Assembly: GCF_003123745.1 (NCBI RefSeq)
Contig: NZ_QETB01000001.1
Location: 310,001-374,000, forward strand
Length of the DNA stretch: 64,000 bases
Reading direction: 5' to 3'
Origin: Ancrocorticia populi
GTDB taxonomy: Bacteria > Actinomycetota > Actinomycetes > Actinomycetales > Actinomycetaceae
Of this stretch, positions 44,196 to 52,441 are shown piece by piece. The notes under the pieces were generated by a model. The model did no database searches and had not been told where the DNA came from. It saw only the letters and a list, made by a program, of their open reading frames with translations. A program made the position numbers and the translations under genes. Each line of letters begins with the position of its first letter. Position 1 is the stretch's first letter.

Positions 44196-45583
44196 GGCTC
44201 ATGGGATCTTGGTGGGGTGGTGAAGGTGTCTCATACTTTTAGGTGTGATCCAAGAAAAGAATAGAAACACCTTCACCGTTACTGATCCTACTTTGATTCT
44301 TCAGGCTCTGGTGAGCTTGAAAGATGTTCGTGTGCTTGATTATTACAGGGACCGCCAGAATGTGTGGCTCCGAGTTGAACAGGTCCTGAAAGGCCCGTCC
44401 TGTCCCACATGCAGGACCCGGGCATGGGTCAAAGACCGCCCAGAAGTCTCGTATATCGATTTACCGGTTTACGGTAAATCAATGCGCCTGATCTGGCGTA
44501 AGCACCGGTTGACATGCCCCAACCCGGCCTGTGCGGCCACCACGTGGATGAACACGGATCCCAGAATCGCGCCAGTGAAGGGATATCTGACAACCAGAGC
44601 CGCGAAATGGGCAACAAAACAAGTCGGGACCGGTCGCACTGTCAAGGAAGTAGCCCACGAGCTGGGCTGTGACTGGCACACCATCAACGATACCGTCACC
44701 AGATACGGGGCCGCTTTATTGAAAGCGGATCGTCAACGTGTCAATCGCACATGTGCGATCGGACTGGATGAGACCAGCTTCGTCAGATTGAAACGTCATC
44801 ACACCAGCTTCGTCACCACCGTGTGTGATGTCGAGAATCATCAGATCATCGATATTGTGCCAAGCCGTAACTATATCGATGTCGCACACTTCCTGACCGA
44901 TCAACCCAAGCAATGGAAAGAGCGTATCGAGTTTGGGACCCTAGACATGTCGCCTACCTACCGGGCAGTGTTCAACGTGATCCTGCCCAAGGTCACCCAA
45001 GTCGTTGATCATTTCCACGTCATCAAACTCGCCAACAACACGTTGGATCAGGTCAGGCGCAGAGTCCAACAAGACCAACTCCACCACCGAGGACGCAAAA
45101 ACGATCCGTTGTTCAAGATCCGCCGGACCCTACTGGTCGGTCAAGACAAACTATCGGAGAAAACCAGTGAGCGACTCACCTGCCTGCTCACGCTAGGAGA
45201 TCCCAACGGGGAAGTAGCAATCACCTACCGCATCAAAGAACGCCTACGCGAGTTCTACGATCAAACCAACATGGAAAGCGCGAGAGAACTCTTAGACGAA
45301 CTCATCACCACCTGCCGGAAAGCCTCCATGCCTGCCGAAGTGCAAAAACTCGGGGCAACACTGAAAACCTGGCACCCCCAGATCCTGGCCTACCACCACG
45401 CTCATCACTCCAACGGAATCACCGAAGCAATGAACAACCTCATCAAACGAGTCAAACGCGTCGGCTACGGGTTCCGCAACTTCAACAACTACAGAACCCG
45501 AGTCCTGCTCTACGCCGGCAAACCACACTGGCGCACCCTCGACTCCATCACCATCCCATAACCCCACCAAGATCCCATGAGCC
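44196..45583 (+). mobile_element. Complete ISL3-family insertion sequence, 1388 bp
   Basis: Perfect 23-bp terminal inverted repeats at 44196-44218 (beginning GGCTCATGGGATCTTGG) and 45561-45583. An 8-bp target duplication GTGTTAAG lies on both sides (44188-44195 and 45584-45591). One intact transposase gene fills the element. Perfect ends and duplication point to a recent, possibly still active copy. The site is about 80 bp downstream of tRNA-Ser. Confidence 0.95.
44245..45561 (+). CDS. ISL3-family transposase
   Basis: 438 aa, the usual length. An N-terminal zinc-ribbon has Cys pairs in SCPTCRTRAW and LTCPNPACAATTW. The helix-turn-helix is VKEVAHELGCDWHTINDTV. The DDE core follows: the first Asp in AIGLDETSFV, the second in VVDHFHVIKLAN, and the Glu in HSNGITEAMNNLIKRVKR. 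The stop codon overlaps the right inverted repeat. No frameshift or internal stop is present, so the enzyme should be functional. Confidence 0.93.
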   Translation: MIQEKNRNTFTVTDPTLILQALVSLKDVRVLDYYRDRQNVWLRVEQVLKGPSCPTCRTRAWVKDRPEVSYIDLPVYGKSMRLIWRKHRLTCPNPACAATTWMNTDPRIAPVKGYLTTRAAKWATKQVGTGRTVKEVAHELGCDWHTINDTVTRYGAALLKADRQRVNRTCAIGLDETSFVRLKRHHTSFVTTVCDVENHQIIDIVPSRNYIDVAHFLTDQPKQWKERIEFGTLDMSPTYRAVFNVILPKVTQVVDHFHVIKLANNTLDQVRRRVQQDQLHHRGRKNDPLFKIRRTLLVGQDKLSEKTSERLTCLLTLGDPNGEVAITYRIKERLREFYDQTNMESARELLDELITTCRKASMPAEVQKLGATLKTWHPQILAYHHAHHSNGITEAMNNLIKRVKRVGYGFRNFNNYRTRVLLYAGKPHWRTLDSITIP

Positions 45584-45600
45584 GTGTTAAGCCCGTACCC

Positions 45601-45619
45601 ACCACCGCAAGTTGGTGCG
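45601..45619. repeat. 19-bp repeat, first copy
   Basis: ACCACCGCAAGTTGGTGCG here recurs as ACCACCGCAAGCTGGTGCG at 46760-46778, flanking the lipoprotein gene in direct orientation. Each copy can form a small hairpin (CACC/GGTG). The rest of 45584-45847 has no gene; a CGTCGTCGTC motif is at about 45629. Confidence 0.55.
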
Positions 45620-45847
45620 GAGGGGGACTCGTCGTCGTCCCCAAAGATCGCATCGAATACCGGGAAAATGCTTGTTTTATTCAGGAAACCAATACAGAGA
45701 TTTCGTTGCTATAACGCAAGAAAGCGCGGATGAGGGTGTTGGTAGAACCATAGTGTTTTGGCTGTATATTCTGAGGTTAAGTACCTCGGCCGGCCGTATA
45801 ACAATCCAGTATCGATTGCTTATATAGCCAACAAATCGGTGGCGGAT

Positions 45848-45878
45848 CTCGCTAGGGTCATGCAATGACCCTAGCGAG
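45848..45878 (+). promoter_or_regulatory. Perfect 13-bp-arm inverted repeat before the lipoprotein gene
   Basis: CTCGCTAGGGTCA (45848-45860) and TGACCCTAGCGAG (45866-45878) are exactly complementary around a 5-nt centre. It lies 20 bp before the lipoprotein ATG and just before its AAGAGG site. With no T-run after it, an operator or an RNA hairpin affecting translation is more likely than a terminator. Confidence 0.6.
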
Positions 45879-45898
45879 GTCATGGAAGAGGTAATGCC

Positions 45899-46642
45899 AT
45901 GAAGAAGATAGTCAGTTTGGCGGGTGCGGCAGCACTCATTTTCGGTCTCAGCGGCTGTACAGATAGTCAGGCGGATTCATCGGAATCTGACAGTCAGCAA
46001 GCTGCGGAGACTACGGACTCATCAACAACCGGCGATACTACCTCGACTGAGCAAGTCGATATTGATACAGCCGAGAAAGCCTGGTTCGAGACAGAAGATG
46101 GGGCAGTGGGCGTCATCGAATTTGATGCCGAACCAGAGGGCGAAGCCGCAGAAGTGATCAAGAACGTGCAGGAAGTGCAAGAGCTATCCGGGTACACGGA
46201 GCAGCTTGATCCTTCTGCTCCGGTGATGCGGATCACCGTTGATAACCGCGACGGCGATGAGGATTTCGTTACCGAGGGCGTCACGGCATACGACAATGAC
46301 GAGGAGGCATTCTACGATCTGTTATTGCATAGTGCCGGTTACTACTCGGAAGGGGCACGCGAGCATCTGGACCTCGATAACCCCGAACATGCGGATGCCG
46401 ACGAGGCTTTGACGGAATCCCTAGAGCAACTGCCTGAGCCGAATACAGCCCAAGGGACAGTCCCTGCCGGAGAGCAGGGCACATACTGGCTCATTGCGGA
46501 TCAGCCAGACTTATCTGAGGCTTACACCGGTGTTGAGGTACTTTCTGCAGTCTGGGACTCCGACGGAACTGGACAGATGGGAACAGTTCAGGCTCAGCCC
46601 ATGACCAAGGCCCCCGATGAAGTACTCGACTTAGTCGAGTAA
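45899..46642 (+). CDS. Putative secreted lipoprotein, unknown function
   Basis: 247 aa. The signal peptide MKKIVSLAGAAALIFGLSGC ends in a lipobox (LSGC), so the mature protein is lipid-anchored on the outer face of the membrane. A 40-residue Ser/Thr/Asp/Glu-rich linker follows (SSESDSQQAAETTDSSTTG). The globular part of about 180 residues is strongly acidic and ends PDEVLDLVE. I do not recognise the family. It is monocistronic with a hairpin upstream, a terminator downstream and a 19-bp repeat on each side. Confidence 0.8.
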   Translation: MKKIVSLAGAAALIFGLSGCTDSQADSSESDSQQAAETTDSSTTGDTTSTEQVDIDTAEKAWFETEDGAVGVIEFDAEPEGEAAEVIKNVQEVQELSGYTEQLDPSAPVMRITVDNRDGDEDFVTEGVTAYDNDEEAFYDLLLHSAGYYSEGAREHLDLDNPEHADADEALTESLEQLPEPNTAQGTVPAGEQGTYWLIADQPDLSEAYTGVEVLSAVWDSDGTGQMGTVQAQPMTKAPDEVLDLVE

Positions 46643-46660
46643 CCCGGTCTCCCGAGGAAG

Positions 46661-46690
46661 CCCCGTAACTGCCATGGTTGCGGGGTTTTT
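46661..46690 (+). terminator. Terminator of the lipoprotein gene
   Basis: CCCCGTAAC (46661-46669) pairs with GTTGCGGGG (46677-46685), followed by TTTTT. Confidence 0.8.
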
Positions 46691-46759
46691 CCTTCCCCAA
46701 TTTTGTTCCAAGGGTGGTGGCTAGTTTTCCGACGACGACGTCTGCTTACCTACGTGCTT

Positions 46760-46778
46760 ACCACCGCAAGCTGGTGCG
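46760..46778. repeat. 19-bp repeat, second copy, in a gene-free stretch
   Basis: Second copy of the repeat at 45601, with one mismatch. The stretch 46691-47013 also contains an inverted CGTCGTCGTC motif (TTTTCCGACGACGACG at 46725) and no gene. A GAGGAGAA ribosome-binding site for the next gene is at about 47003. Confidence 0.5.
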
Positions 46779-47013
46779 CAGGTGAGGATTCGCCGCCATT
46801 CCCTAAAAATATGGAGAGATTTTACCGATCGAATTCTGAACCTGTACCATCAGACCCCGAGGCGCCACGCTTGTGACCGCCAAACAACAAACTCAAATAT
46901 CCACCGGCTGCTTCATTGATGAGATTGCCCTTTTTTGAATGCTTTGCCGCCCAACTGAATCTCGTTCACTGTGGCCTCGTTGCCCCGAGTGACCTAGCCC
47001 TTGAGGAGAACTT

Positions 47014-48165
47014 GTGATAACTGACGGCTTGATGTTGCTTGGCGTGCTAATGGCGTTGGCTTGCCTGCTCATAGTCCTTGAAAAGAACAGCGGCTGGAAA
47101 GTCTTCAAGTATGTGCCCGGCATGGTCTTTATGTACCTCGGTTGCGCGCTGCTGAATACAATCGGGGTATTTGGAAACGATGAGGCGGTTCGCGCGCCGG
47201 CCTCGGACCTGTCCAAAGTTTTGTTGCCAGCTATGATCTTCCTTTTCCTTTTCGAATGCGATCTTCGCAAGATTTGGCGGCTTGGTCCCAAATTGTTGAT
47301 GACATTCGCTGTGACCGTGGTTTCGATATTCACCGGCATGGTGCTTGTCTACTTCCTGTTCCAGTCCGTGCTGCAAGATGAGTCGTGGAAGGCCCTGAGC
47401 TCGCTACTGGCTTCTTGGACTGGCGGAAGCGCGAACATGGTTGCCGTCCAAGGTATTCTCGAAGCGCCAGATAACATCTTCGGTTATGCCCTTATCACGG
47501 ATACCACGATGTACTCGCTGTGGCTCATGGTTCTCTTCTCTTCCGTCGGCTTGGCCTCGCGGTTCAATCGCTTCACAAAAGCTGATACCTCGCACCTTGA
47601 CCTCACCGATGTCATCGAGGAGGATGACGAACGCCCCATCACTGCTAGTTCCCTTGCCGTGACCGTGTTTGGCTCGCTCTTCGTTGCGATTGTGGCCAAG
47701 TGGGTAGGCGACCACCTCCCGGAACTCGGCGATGTTGTCAATGCCACCACGTGGACCATCCTCATCGTCTCTGTGCTTGGCCTTGTCGTAGCGGTCACGC
47801 CGTTGAGCAGGACCGCGGGTGCCCGGCAAGTCGGATCGCTGATGCTCTACATGGTGATTGGTAACATCGCATCTGGTTCCGATTTCTCGGCCATTACACA
47901 AGCCCCGCTCTATCTGTTGGTTGGCGGCCTAGTGTTACTCTTCCACGCGTTGATCATGATTGGCTATGCCAAGCTCACCAAGACGGACCTGTTTACGATC
48001 GCGGTGGCGTCCGCATCGAACGTGGGTGGCTTGGCCTCTGCTCCGGCCGTTGCCGGGTCATTTAGCCAGCAGCTCATCCCAGTAGGTGTTCTTTTCGCTC
48101 TGCTCGGTTCGTTCCTAGGCACATTCGTTGGGTTGGCCGGTGCACAAGTGATGGGTGCCTTCTAG
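47014..48165 (+). CDS. DUF819-family integral membrane protein
   Basis: 383 aa from a GTG start with GAGGAGAA in front. About 10-12 membrane segments are expected. The motif LASWTGGSANMVAVQGILE and the related ASASNVGGLASAPAVAGSF in the second half look like an internal duplication, as in this family (YjcL-like). The layout suggests a secondary transporter. The next gene is a dipeptide epimerase-like enzyme, and the two families are often neighbours, so transport of murein-derived dipeptides or amino acids is possible but not shown. Confidence 0.8.
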   Translation: MITDGLMLLGVLMALACLLIVLEKNSGWKVFKYVPGMVFMYLGCALLNTIGVFGNDEAVRAPASDLSKVLLPAMIFLFLFECDLRKIWRLGPKLLMTFAVTVVSIFTGMVLVYFLFQSVLQDESWKALSSLLASWTGGSANMVAVQGILEAPDNIFGYALITDTTMYSLWLMVLFSSVGLASRFNRFTKADTSHLDLTDVIEEDDERPITASSLAVTVFGSLFVAIVAKWVGDHLPELGDVVNATTWTILIVSVLGLVVAVTPLSRTAGARQVGSLMLYMVIGNIASGSDFSAITQAPLYLLVGGLVLLFHALIMIGYAKLTKTDLFTIAVASASNVGGLASAPAVAGSFSQQLIPVGVLFALLGSFLGTFVGLAGAQVMGAF

Positions 48166-48251
48166 CCGTACCACCATTTCGTGCGGGATCATCGGCCCCT
48201 TGAGGCAGAATCACGTCGGGAGTATTAGAAGGTAGGAGAACGGAGAATACG

Positions 48252-49397
48252 ATGGCGGAGACTCCAACACACACATTAAGAATCAAACAGGTTCGGTGCC
48301 ACACGCATCAGGCGCCGCTGCTCCGGCCGTTCGTGACGGCAGCCCGCCGCACGGTGGCTGTCGAGTACGTGGTGGCCGAGGTGGAGCTAGCCGACGGCGT
48401 GGTGGGCCAAGGATCCGCTGCCGAGACAGTCGCCGTGACGGGTGAATCCGCCGCAACCATCCGTGAATCGATTTCTGGGCCCCTGCGCGAGGTGCTCGAA
48501 GGAGCTTCGGGAACGCTGGAGGAGCTTTCGGCAAGGATTTCGGGTGCACTTGAGGGTGCCACCAGCGCCAAGTCTGCGGTTGATGTGGCCCTGTTTGATG
48601 CACTGGGACGCAGCACGGGAGAGCCCCTCGTGAGCCTGCTGGGCGGTGGGAGTGGCGCGGCTGGGGAACTCGGCTCGATGGTCAATGACATGACTGTGTC
48701 ACTAGAATCCCCGAAAACCATGGCGATCCATGCGCGCGAGGCAGCGGAAGCTGGCTATCACATCCTGAAGATCAAGCTGGGCCGGGATATCGATGAGGAC
48801 CGGCGCAGGCTAGAGGCCGTGCTCGATGCCGTTCCGCATGCTCGCTTGCGCTTGGACGCGAATCAGGGCTGGGACGTGGCCGGAGCCGTTTCGATGATCC
48901 AGGGTCTGGAATCGGCTGGCCTCCCCGTGGACCTCGTGGAACAGCCGGTGGCAGCCGCTGATATAGCCGGGCTGGCCGAGGTGCGGCGGAATGTCTCAAC
49001 GCCGATCATGGCGGACGAATCCATCTGGTCGGCCGCCGATGCGCAGCGGATTATCGACCTTGAAGGAGCAGATCTCCTCAACATCAAGCTCGCGAAGACG
49101 GGCGGCCTCCTCGAGGCACTACGCATCGCCAACATTGCTGAAGCAGCGGGTCTTGAATGTATGGTCGGCTCGATGATGGAGCCTCGTATCTCGATCTCCG
49201 CGGCGGCTCAACTTGCTATAGCCCATCCCGCGGTCACGATGATTGATCTGGATGCACCGGAGTGGTTCACCTCGGATCTTCCGGCGGGCGGATTTGAGCA
49301 GCGCGGCGGTGTCCTTCAGCTACTGGGAGGTCACGGCCTAGGACTCGACATTCTGTCCCCAGATCAAGATTCGAGCGCGGACCCCACCGGCAACTAG
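48252..49397 (+). CDS. Enolase-superfamily epimerase, probable L-Ala-D/L-Glu (dipeptide) epimerase
   Basis: 381 aa. The two-domain enolase fold has the KxK base motif in ILKIKLGRD and metal ligands Asp in RLDANQGWD, Glu in DLVEQPV and Asp in IMADESIW. The opposite base is Lys in LLNIKLAKTGG, and the C-terminal part reads MVGSMMEPRISISAAAQLA. The motif set fits the MLE subgroup with two lysine bases, as in dipeptide epimerases that recycle murein peptides; muconate cycloisomerase or o-succinylbenzoate synthase are less likely alternatives. It follows the DUF819 gene by 86 bp. Confidence 0.8.
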   Translation: MAETPTHTLRIKQVRCHTHQAPLLRPFVTAARRTVAVEYVVAEVELADGVVGQGSAAETVAVTGESAATIRESISGPLREVLEGASGTLEELSARISGALEGATSAKSAVDVALFDALGRSTGEPLVSLLGGGSGAAGELGSMVNDMTVSLESPKTMAIHAREAAEAGYHILKIKLGRDIDEDRRRLEAVLDAVPHARLRLDANQGWDVAGAVSMIQGLESAGLPVDLVEQPVAAADIAGLAEVRRNVSTPIMADESIWSAADAQRIIDLEGADLLNIKLAKTGGLLEALRIANIAEAAGLECMVGSMMEPRISISAAAQLAIAHPAVTMIDLDAPEWFTSDLPAGGFEQRGGVLQLLGGHGLGLDILSPDQDSSADPTGN

Positions 49398-49407
49398 CAC
49401 GAGGCGC

Positions 49408-49947
49408 CTAGTGTGAATAGAGCACCTCGAAGTACTCGGTGAGCACCTGACCGTCGGGATCAAATGCGATGCCCAGCTCCTCGCATTCCCGGCGGAAGAA
49501 CGCATCGTGCTCCGCCTTCCACTGCGCGAAGGTGCCTTCGCCCTCCGCCATCGCGATCTCTGGGCCAGCTTCTTGGAAGGCCACCGTAGTGACTTTCCTG
49601 GTGCGGGCCAGCACGTGAGGTGTGCCAGAGCCGTCGCAGATGATGGAAAGCTCGCCAACTTCAGGAAGGGGTGCATCCTCTGCTTGGTAGGAAGCAACCC
49701 AAGAGGAGGTTGCGCGCTTCGTGCCGTCCATGACCAGTTTGCAGAGGCGATCGGCCTCTTCGGACGAGTCCCCGAGCGAGTAGGCGGAGGGCCGGAGCGC
49801 CGAGACGCTATCTAGGCCAACGATCACCTCGAGGGGATTGATTTTGGCTACGTTTTTCGCGCGCGTCCAGAAGGCCTCCAGTAGGGCGTCTTCAGGTTCG
49901 ATTAATTGCGACGACGAATTCTTTTCCGGCATCCCGTTCTCAGACAT
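49408..49947 (-). CDS. ASCH-domain protein
   Basis: 179 aa. The ASCH fold is indicated by LCKLVMDGTKRATSSWVASY, followed by PLPEVGELSIICDGSGTPHVLART and the C-terminal WKAEHDAFFRRECEE. ASCH proteins are small beta-barrels related to PUA domains that bind RNA or hydrolyse modified nucleosides (YqfB-type). The exact role is unknown. It converges with the epimerase gene (10 bp between stops) and lies 14 bp downstream of the ClC gene on the same strand. Confidence 0.75.
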   Translation of the reverse strand: MSENGMPEKNSSSQLIEPEDALLEAFWTRAKNVAKINPLEVIVGLDSVSALRPSAYSLGDSSEEADRLCKLVMDGTKRATSSWVASYQAEDAPLPEVGELSIICDGSGTPHVLARTRKVTTVAFQEAGPEIAMAEGEGTFAQWKAEHDAFFRRECEELGIAFDPDGQVLTEYFEVLYSH

Positions 49948-49961
49948 AAATGCAACCCTAC

Positions 49962-51278
49962 CTAGCGTTGGCGCCTGCGCTCCAACAAGGCGTCGTAAAT
50001 AGGCGGAACGCGTAAAGCGTCCGCTACGAAGATGGCGATGATAACCGCGGTGGCAATGGGCAGCAGGTGACTGAGGCTACCGGTCATCTCGGCGGTGAGG
50101 AGGATCGAGGTCAGAGGAGTGCGGACGGTTGCTGCGAGTAGTCCAGCCATCCCGCACACGGCCAAAGCTGCTTGGTAGCCTTCGGGCAGGCCCAGATTTT
50201 GTAGGGCCAGAGCGTAGGCGGAGCCCGTGAGTGTGCCAATGGCTAGGATTGGCATGAAGATTCCACCAGGAACGCCCGATCCGAAGCTGACGGCCGTGAA
50301 GACTACTTTCACGAGCAGGATTATGAGGACGGCCCCAATGCTCGTAGCGCCGAATTCTGCCCAGTCGATTGCCTTTTCGCCGCCACCAAGCGCCAAAGGA
50401 AAGAACAGGCCGCACGGCAGCGCAAGCGCCAGAGCAACGAACAGGGGAGCGGGTCCCGGCAGATGCTGGAGCATCTGAGATCCGAGAAGGATCTGATTAA
50501 AGAGGGCACCCACCAGACCGGCAATGATGCCGAGCGGGACCACCGCCCACAACAAACTGATCGGGATCGTCTCAACGGTACCGAACTGGAGGACCGGCTC
50601 CGAGCCGAAGGCCAGTCCTGCGATCACGTCAGCGGCAAGTGCTCCGGTGGCGGCAGAGGCGATGACGAGCGGCGAGAAGCTTCGGTGAAGCCCCTCAATC
50701 CCGAACATCAATCCAGACACAGGTGCGTTGAACGCTGCGGAGAGCCCCGCGGCCGCACCGCTTGTCATCAGGTGGCGTTCCTCCTCCGACGTGGCGCGCA
50801 GTGGGCGCTTGAGAAGCTCGGCGGAAGCCGCTCCAATGTGAATGGAAGGGCCTTCCCTTCCGAGCGAGAGTCCAAAGAGCGCGGCGGCCCCAGCCCCGGT
50901 GAATCGTGCTGCTAGAACCCGTAGCGGGCGCATCGGGGGATCGCCCTGTAGTAGCCCCTTGACCTGAGGGATTCCCGAGCCCGAGGCATCGGGGGAGAAG
51001 CGGATTGCGGCCCAGATGAGGGCGGACGCCGCGAGCGCAGCCACGAAGAACAGTGCAATGGCAATCGCGTGATCGCCGATGAACGCGTATGCCCAGCGTG
51101 CGAACTCGGTAGCCTTTCCGATCATGAACCGGTAGCCGCATGTGATGGTGCCAGCGAGAAGTCCCGCAAGAATGCCATTTCGGGCCACGCGCCAGCGCCG
51201 CGATCCAAAGAGATGAGAGATGCGAGCCGTCATTGCGTTGAAGGGCTCGGAGTTCTCGGAGGTGTTCTGATCAGACAT
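49962..51278 (-). CDS. ClC-family chloride channel/transporter
   Basis: 438 aa with about 16-18 helical membrane segments expected. The selectivity motifs are DASGSGIPQVKG (GSGIP) and LGREGPSIHIGA (GREGP, with the gating glutamate), and GSGVPGGIFMPILAIG in the second half. The gating glutamate means it can act as a Cl-/H+ exchanger or a gated channel. There are no CBS domains. It is divergent from an SDR gene, about 100 bp apart. Confidence 0.88.
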   Translation of the reverse strand: MSDQNTSENSEPFNAMTARISHLFGSRRWRVARNGILAGLLAGTITCGYRFMIGKATEFARWAYAFIGDHAIAIALFFVAALAASALIWAAIRFSPDASGSGIPQVKGLLQGDPPMRPLRVLAARFTGAGAAALFGLSLGREGPSIHIGAASAELLKRPLRATSEEERHLMTSGAAAGLSAAFNAPVSGLMFGIEGLHRSFSPLVIASAATGALAADVIAGLAFGSEPVLQFGTVETIPISLLWAVVPLGIIAGLVGALFNQILLGSQMLQHLPGPAPLFVALALALPCGLFFPLALGGGEKAIDWAEFGATSIGAVLIILLVKVVFTAVSFGSGVPGGIFMPILAIGTLTGSAYALALQNLGLPEGYQAALAVCGMAGLLAATVRTPLTSILLTAEMTGSLSHLLPIATAVIIAIFVADALRVPPIYDALLERRRQR

Positions 51279-51374
51279 AGACCGGTTCCGGTGGGTTATT
51301 GGTTTTCGATGCTCAGCTTAGTCTTCCCGCTTGGCCTACGTGCGCTGGTCCGGATGAACGGCCATACTCGAGGT

Positions 51375-52061
51375 ATGAAAACTCTCTTTCTGACTGGTGG
51401 CAGCCGTGGCGTAGGTGGTGCGCTCGCGGATCGCCTTGCGAACTCATGGAACCTCATCATGTTGGCGCGCAACGAAGAACGCGCTTCTGAGCTTGAAGGC
51501 CGCTATCCAGGATGCCGTACGGTGATCACGGATCTCTCTGATCCGAAGGCCGCTGCCGCGTCCGTGGCCCGATCGCTAGAGAATTCGGGCGCCACCATCG
51601 ATGCATTTGTAAGCTGCGCGGGCGTAGAGGGGGCCACAGCGCTTGAGAGCCTTGAGGCGGGTGCGCTAGAGAGGATTTACGCGATCAACGTGCTCTCTCC
51701 GGTGATGCTGACCAACGCGCTGTTGCCATACCTCAGGGAGTCCCGCGGAACAGTTGTTTTCGTGGGCTCGACCGCCGCCCAGCTCACCTTCCCCGGATGG
51801 CTGCCCTACTCCACGAGCAAGGCGGCCCTAGAAAAGGCGGCCAGCGTGCTTCGGGCCGAAGAACGAACTTTGCGGGTCAGCACAGTTACTCCCGGGCGAA
51901 TCGATACGGATATGCAACGCGATATGGCCGCCAAGCAGTCGCGGGAGTTCGATCCGGCCACGGCGATGTCCCCGGCATCTGTTGCATGGGCAATTCAGAT
52001 GGCGCTTGAGGCGCCATCTGACGTCGTCGTCGAACAAATAACGGTCACTCCAAACCGGTAG
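51375..52061 (+). CDS. Short-chain dehydrogenase/reductase
   Basis: 228 aa from the ATG giving MKTLFLTGGSRGVGGALADRL, with GAGG upstream; the open frame begins earlier, inside the ClC gene on the other strand, but that part is not coding. It has the cofactor motif TGGSRGVG, FVSCAGVEG in place of NNAG, catalytic Ser in VFVGSTAA and YSTSK. Family members reduce ketones, sugars or acyl groups with NAD(P)H. The 3' end carries the CGTCGTCGTCG motif within the codons for the last residues. Confidence 0.82.
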   Translation: MKTLFLTGGSRGVGGALADRLANSWNLIMLARNEERASELEGRYPGCRTVITDLSDPKAAAASVARSLENSGATIDAFVSCAGVEGATALESLEAGALERIYAINVLSPVMLTNALLPYLRESRGTVVFVGSTAAQLTFPGWLPYSTSKAALEKAASVLRAEERTLRVSTVTPGRIDTDMQRDMAAKQSREFDPATAMSPASVAWAIQMALEAPSDVVVEQITVTPNR

Positions 52062-52104
52062 GGGCCCACGAGGCGGTGAATCCCGTGGGCCCTTACCCGC
52101 ATTT

Positions 52105-52146
52105 CTGACGCACACTGGGGTTTCAAACCCGAGAATTGACGCTGTA
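52105..52146. repeat. Two copies of the 31-bp-period TGACGCA motif at the IS110 left flank
   Basis: CTGACGCACACTGGGG starts at 52105 and TTGACGCTGTA at 52136, again 31 bp apart as in the array at 35461. TTTCAAACCCGAG lies between them. The second copy breaks off where the IS110-type element appears to begin. The right flank of the element carries ATCAAACCCGGG (53508), compatible with the missing half of the motif. Confidence 0.55.
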
Positions 52147-52441
52147 AGTATGGGGTTGGCTGGTCTGGGACTGGCTGGCAGGGTTGGTGGTGGCTGTTCT
52201 TGGGGCTGGGCGTGACTCTAGTTGACGCTGTACCCACTCTTGGTGGTGTCTGGGGATTGATATGTCCGTCTAGTACTCGGGGGTGGCCGCTACCTGCCCG
52301 GTCCACGATGGTGATTTGATTAGAAGCTTGTCCGCCCCGTGGGGTGTGACTTTTTACAGCATTATCCCGCCGTGAAACTTTCCCGGACTGGTAACGGCCT
52401 ACGGTCATTCTTTATCAGTTGATAGTGAAAGGATCACCGCA
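52147..52441 (+). ncRNA. Candidate bridge-RNA region of the IS110 element
   Basis: 295 bp of non-coding sequence upstream of the transposase, G/T-rich on this strand with several possible stems (for example CCGCCCCGTGGGGTG around 52333). It repeats TTGACGCTGTA of the left flank at 52222-52232 and contains ACTCGGG at about 52274, both reminiscent of the target motif TTGACGCAnnCYCGGG. IS110 bridge RNAs carry guide loops matching target and donor. RNA limits are not determined. Confidence 0.4.

Noticed and set aside
51069-51374. N-terminal extension of the SDR frame
   Set aside because: It overlaps the ClC gene on the other strand, and the Rossmann fold starts directly at the ATG at 51375.
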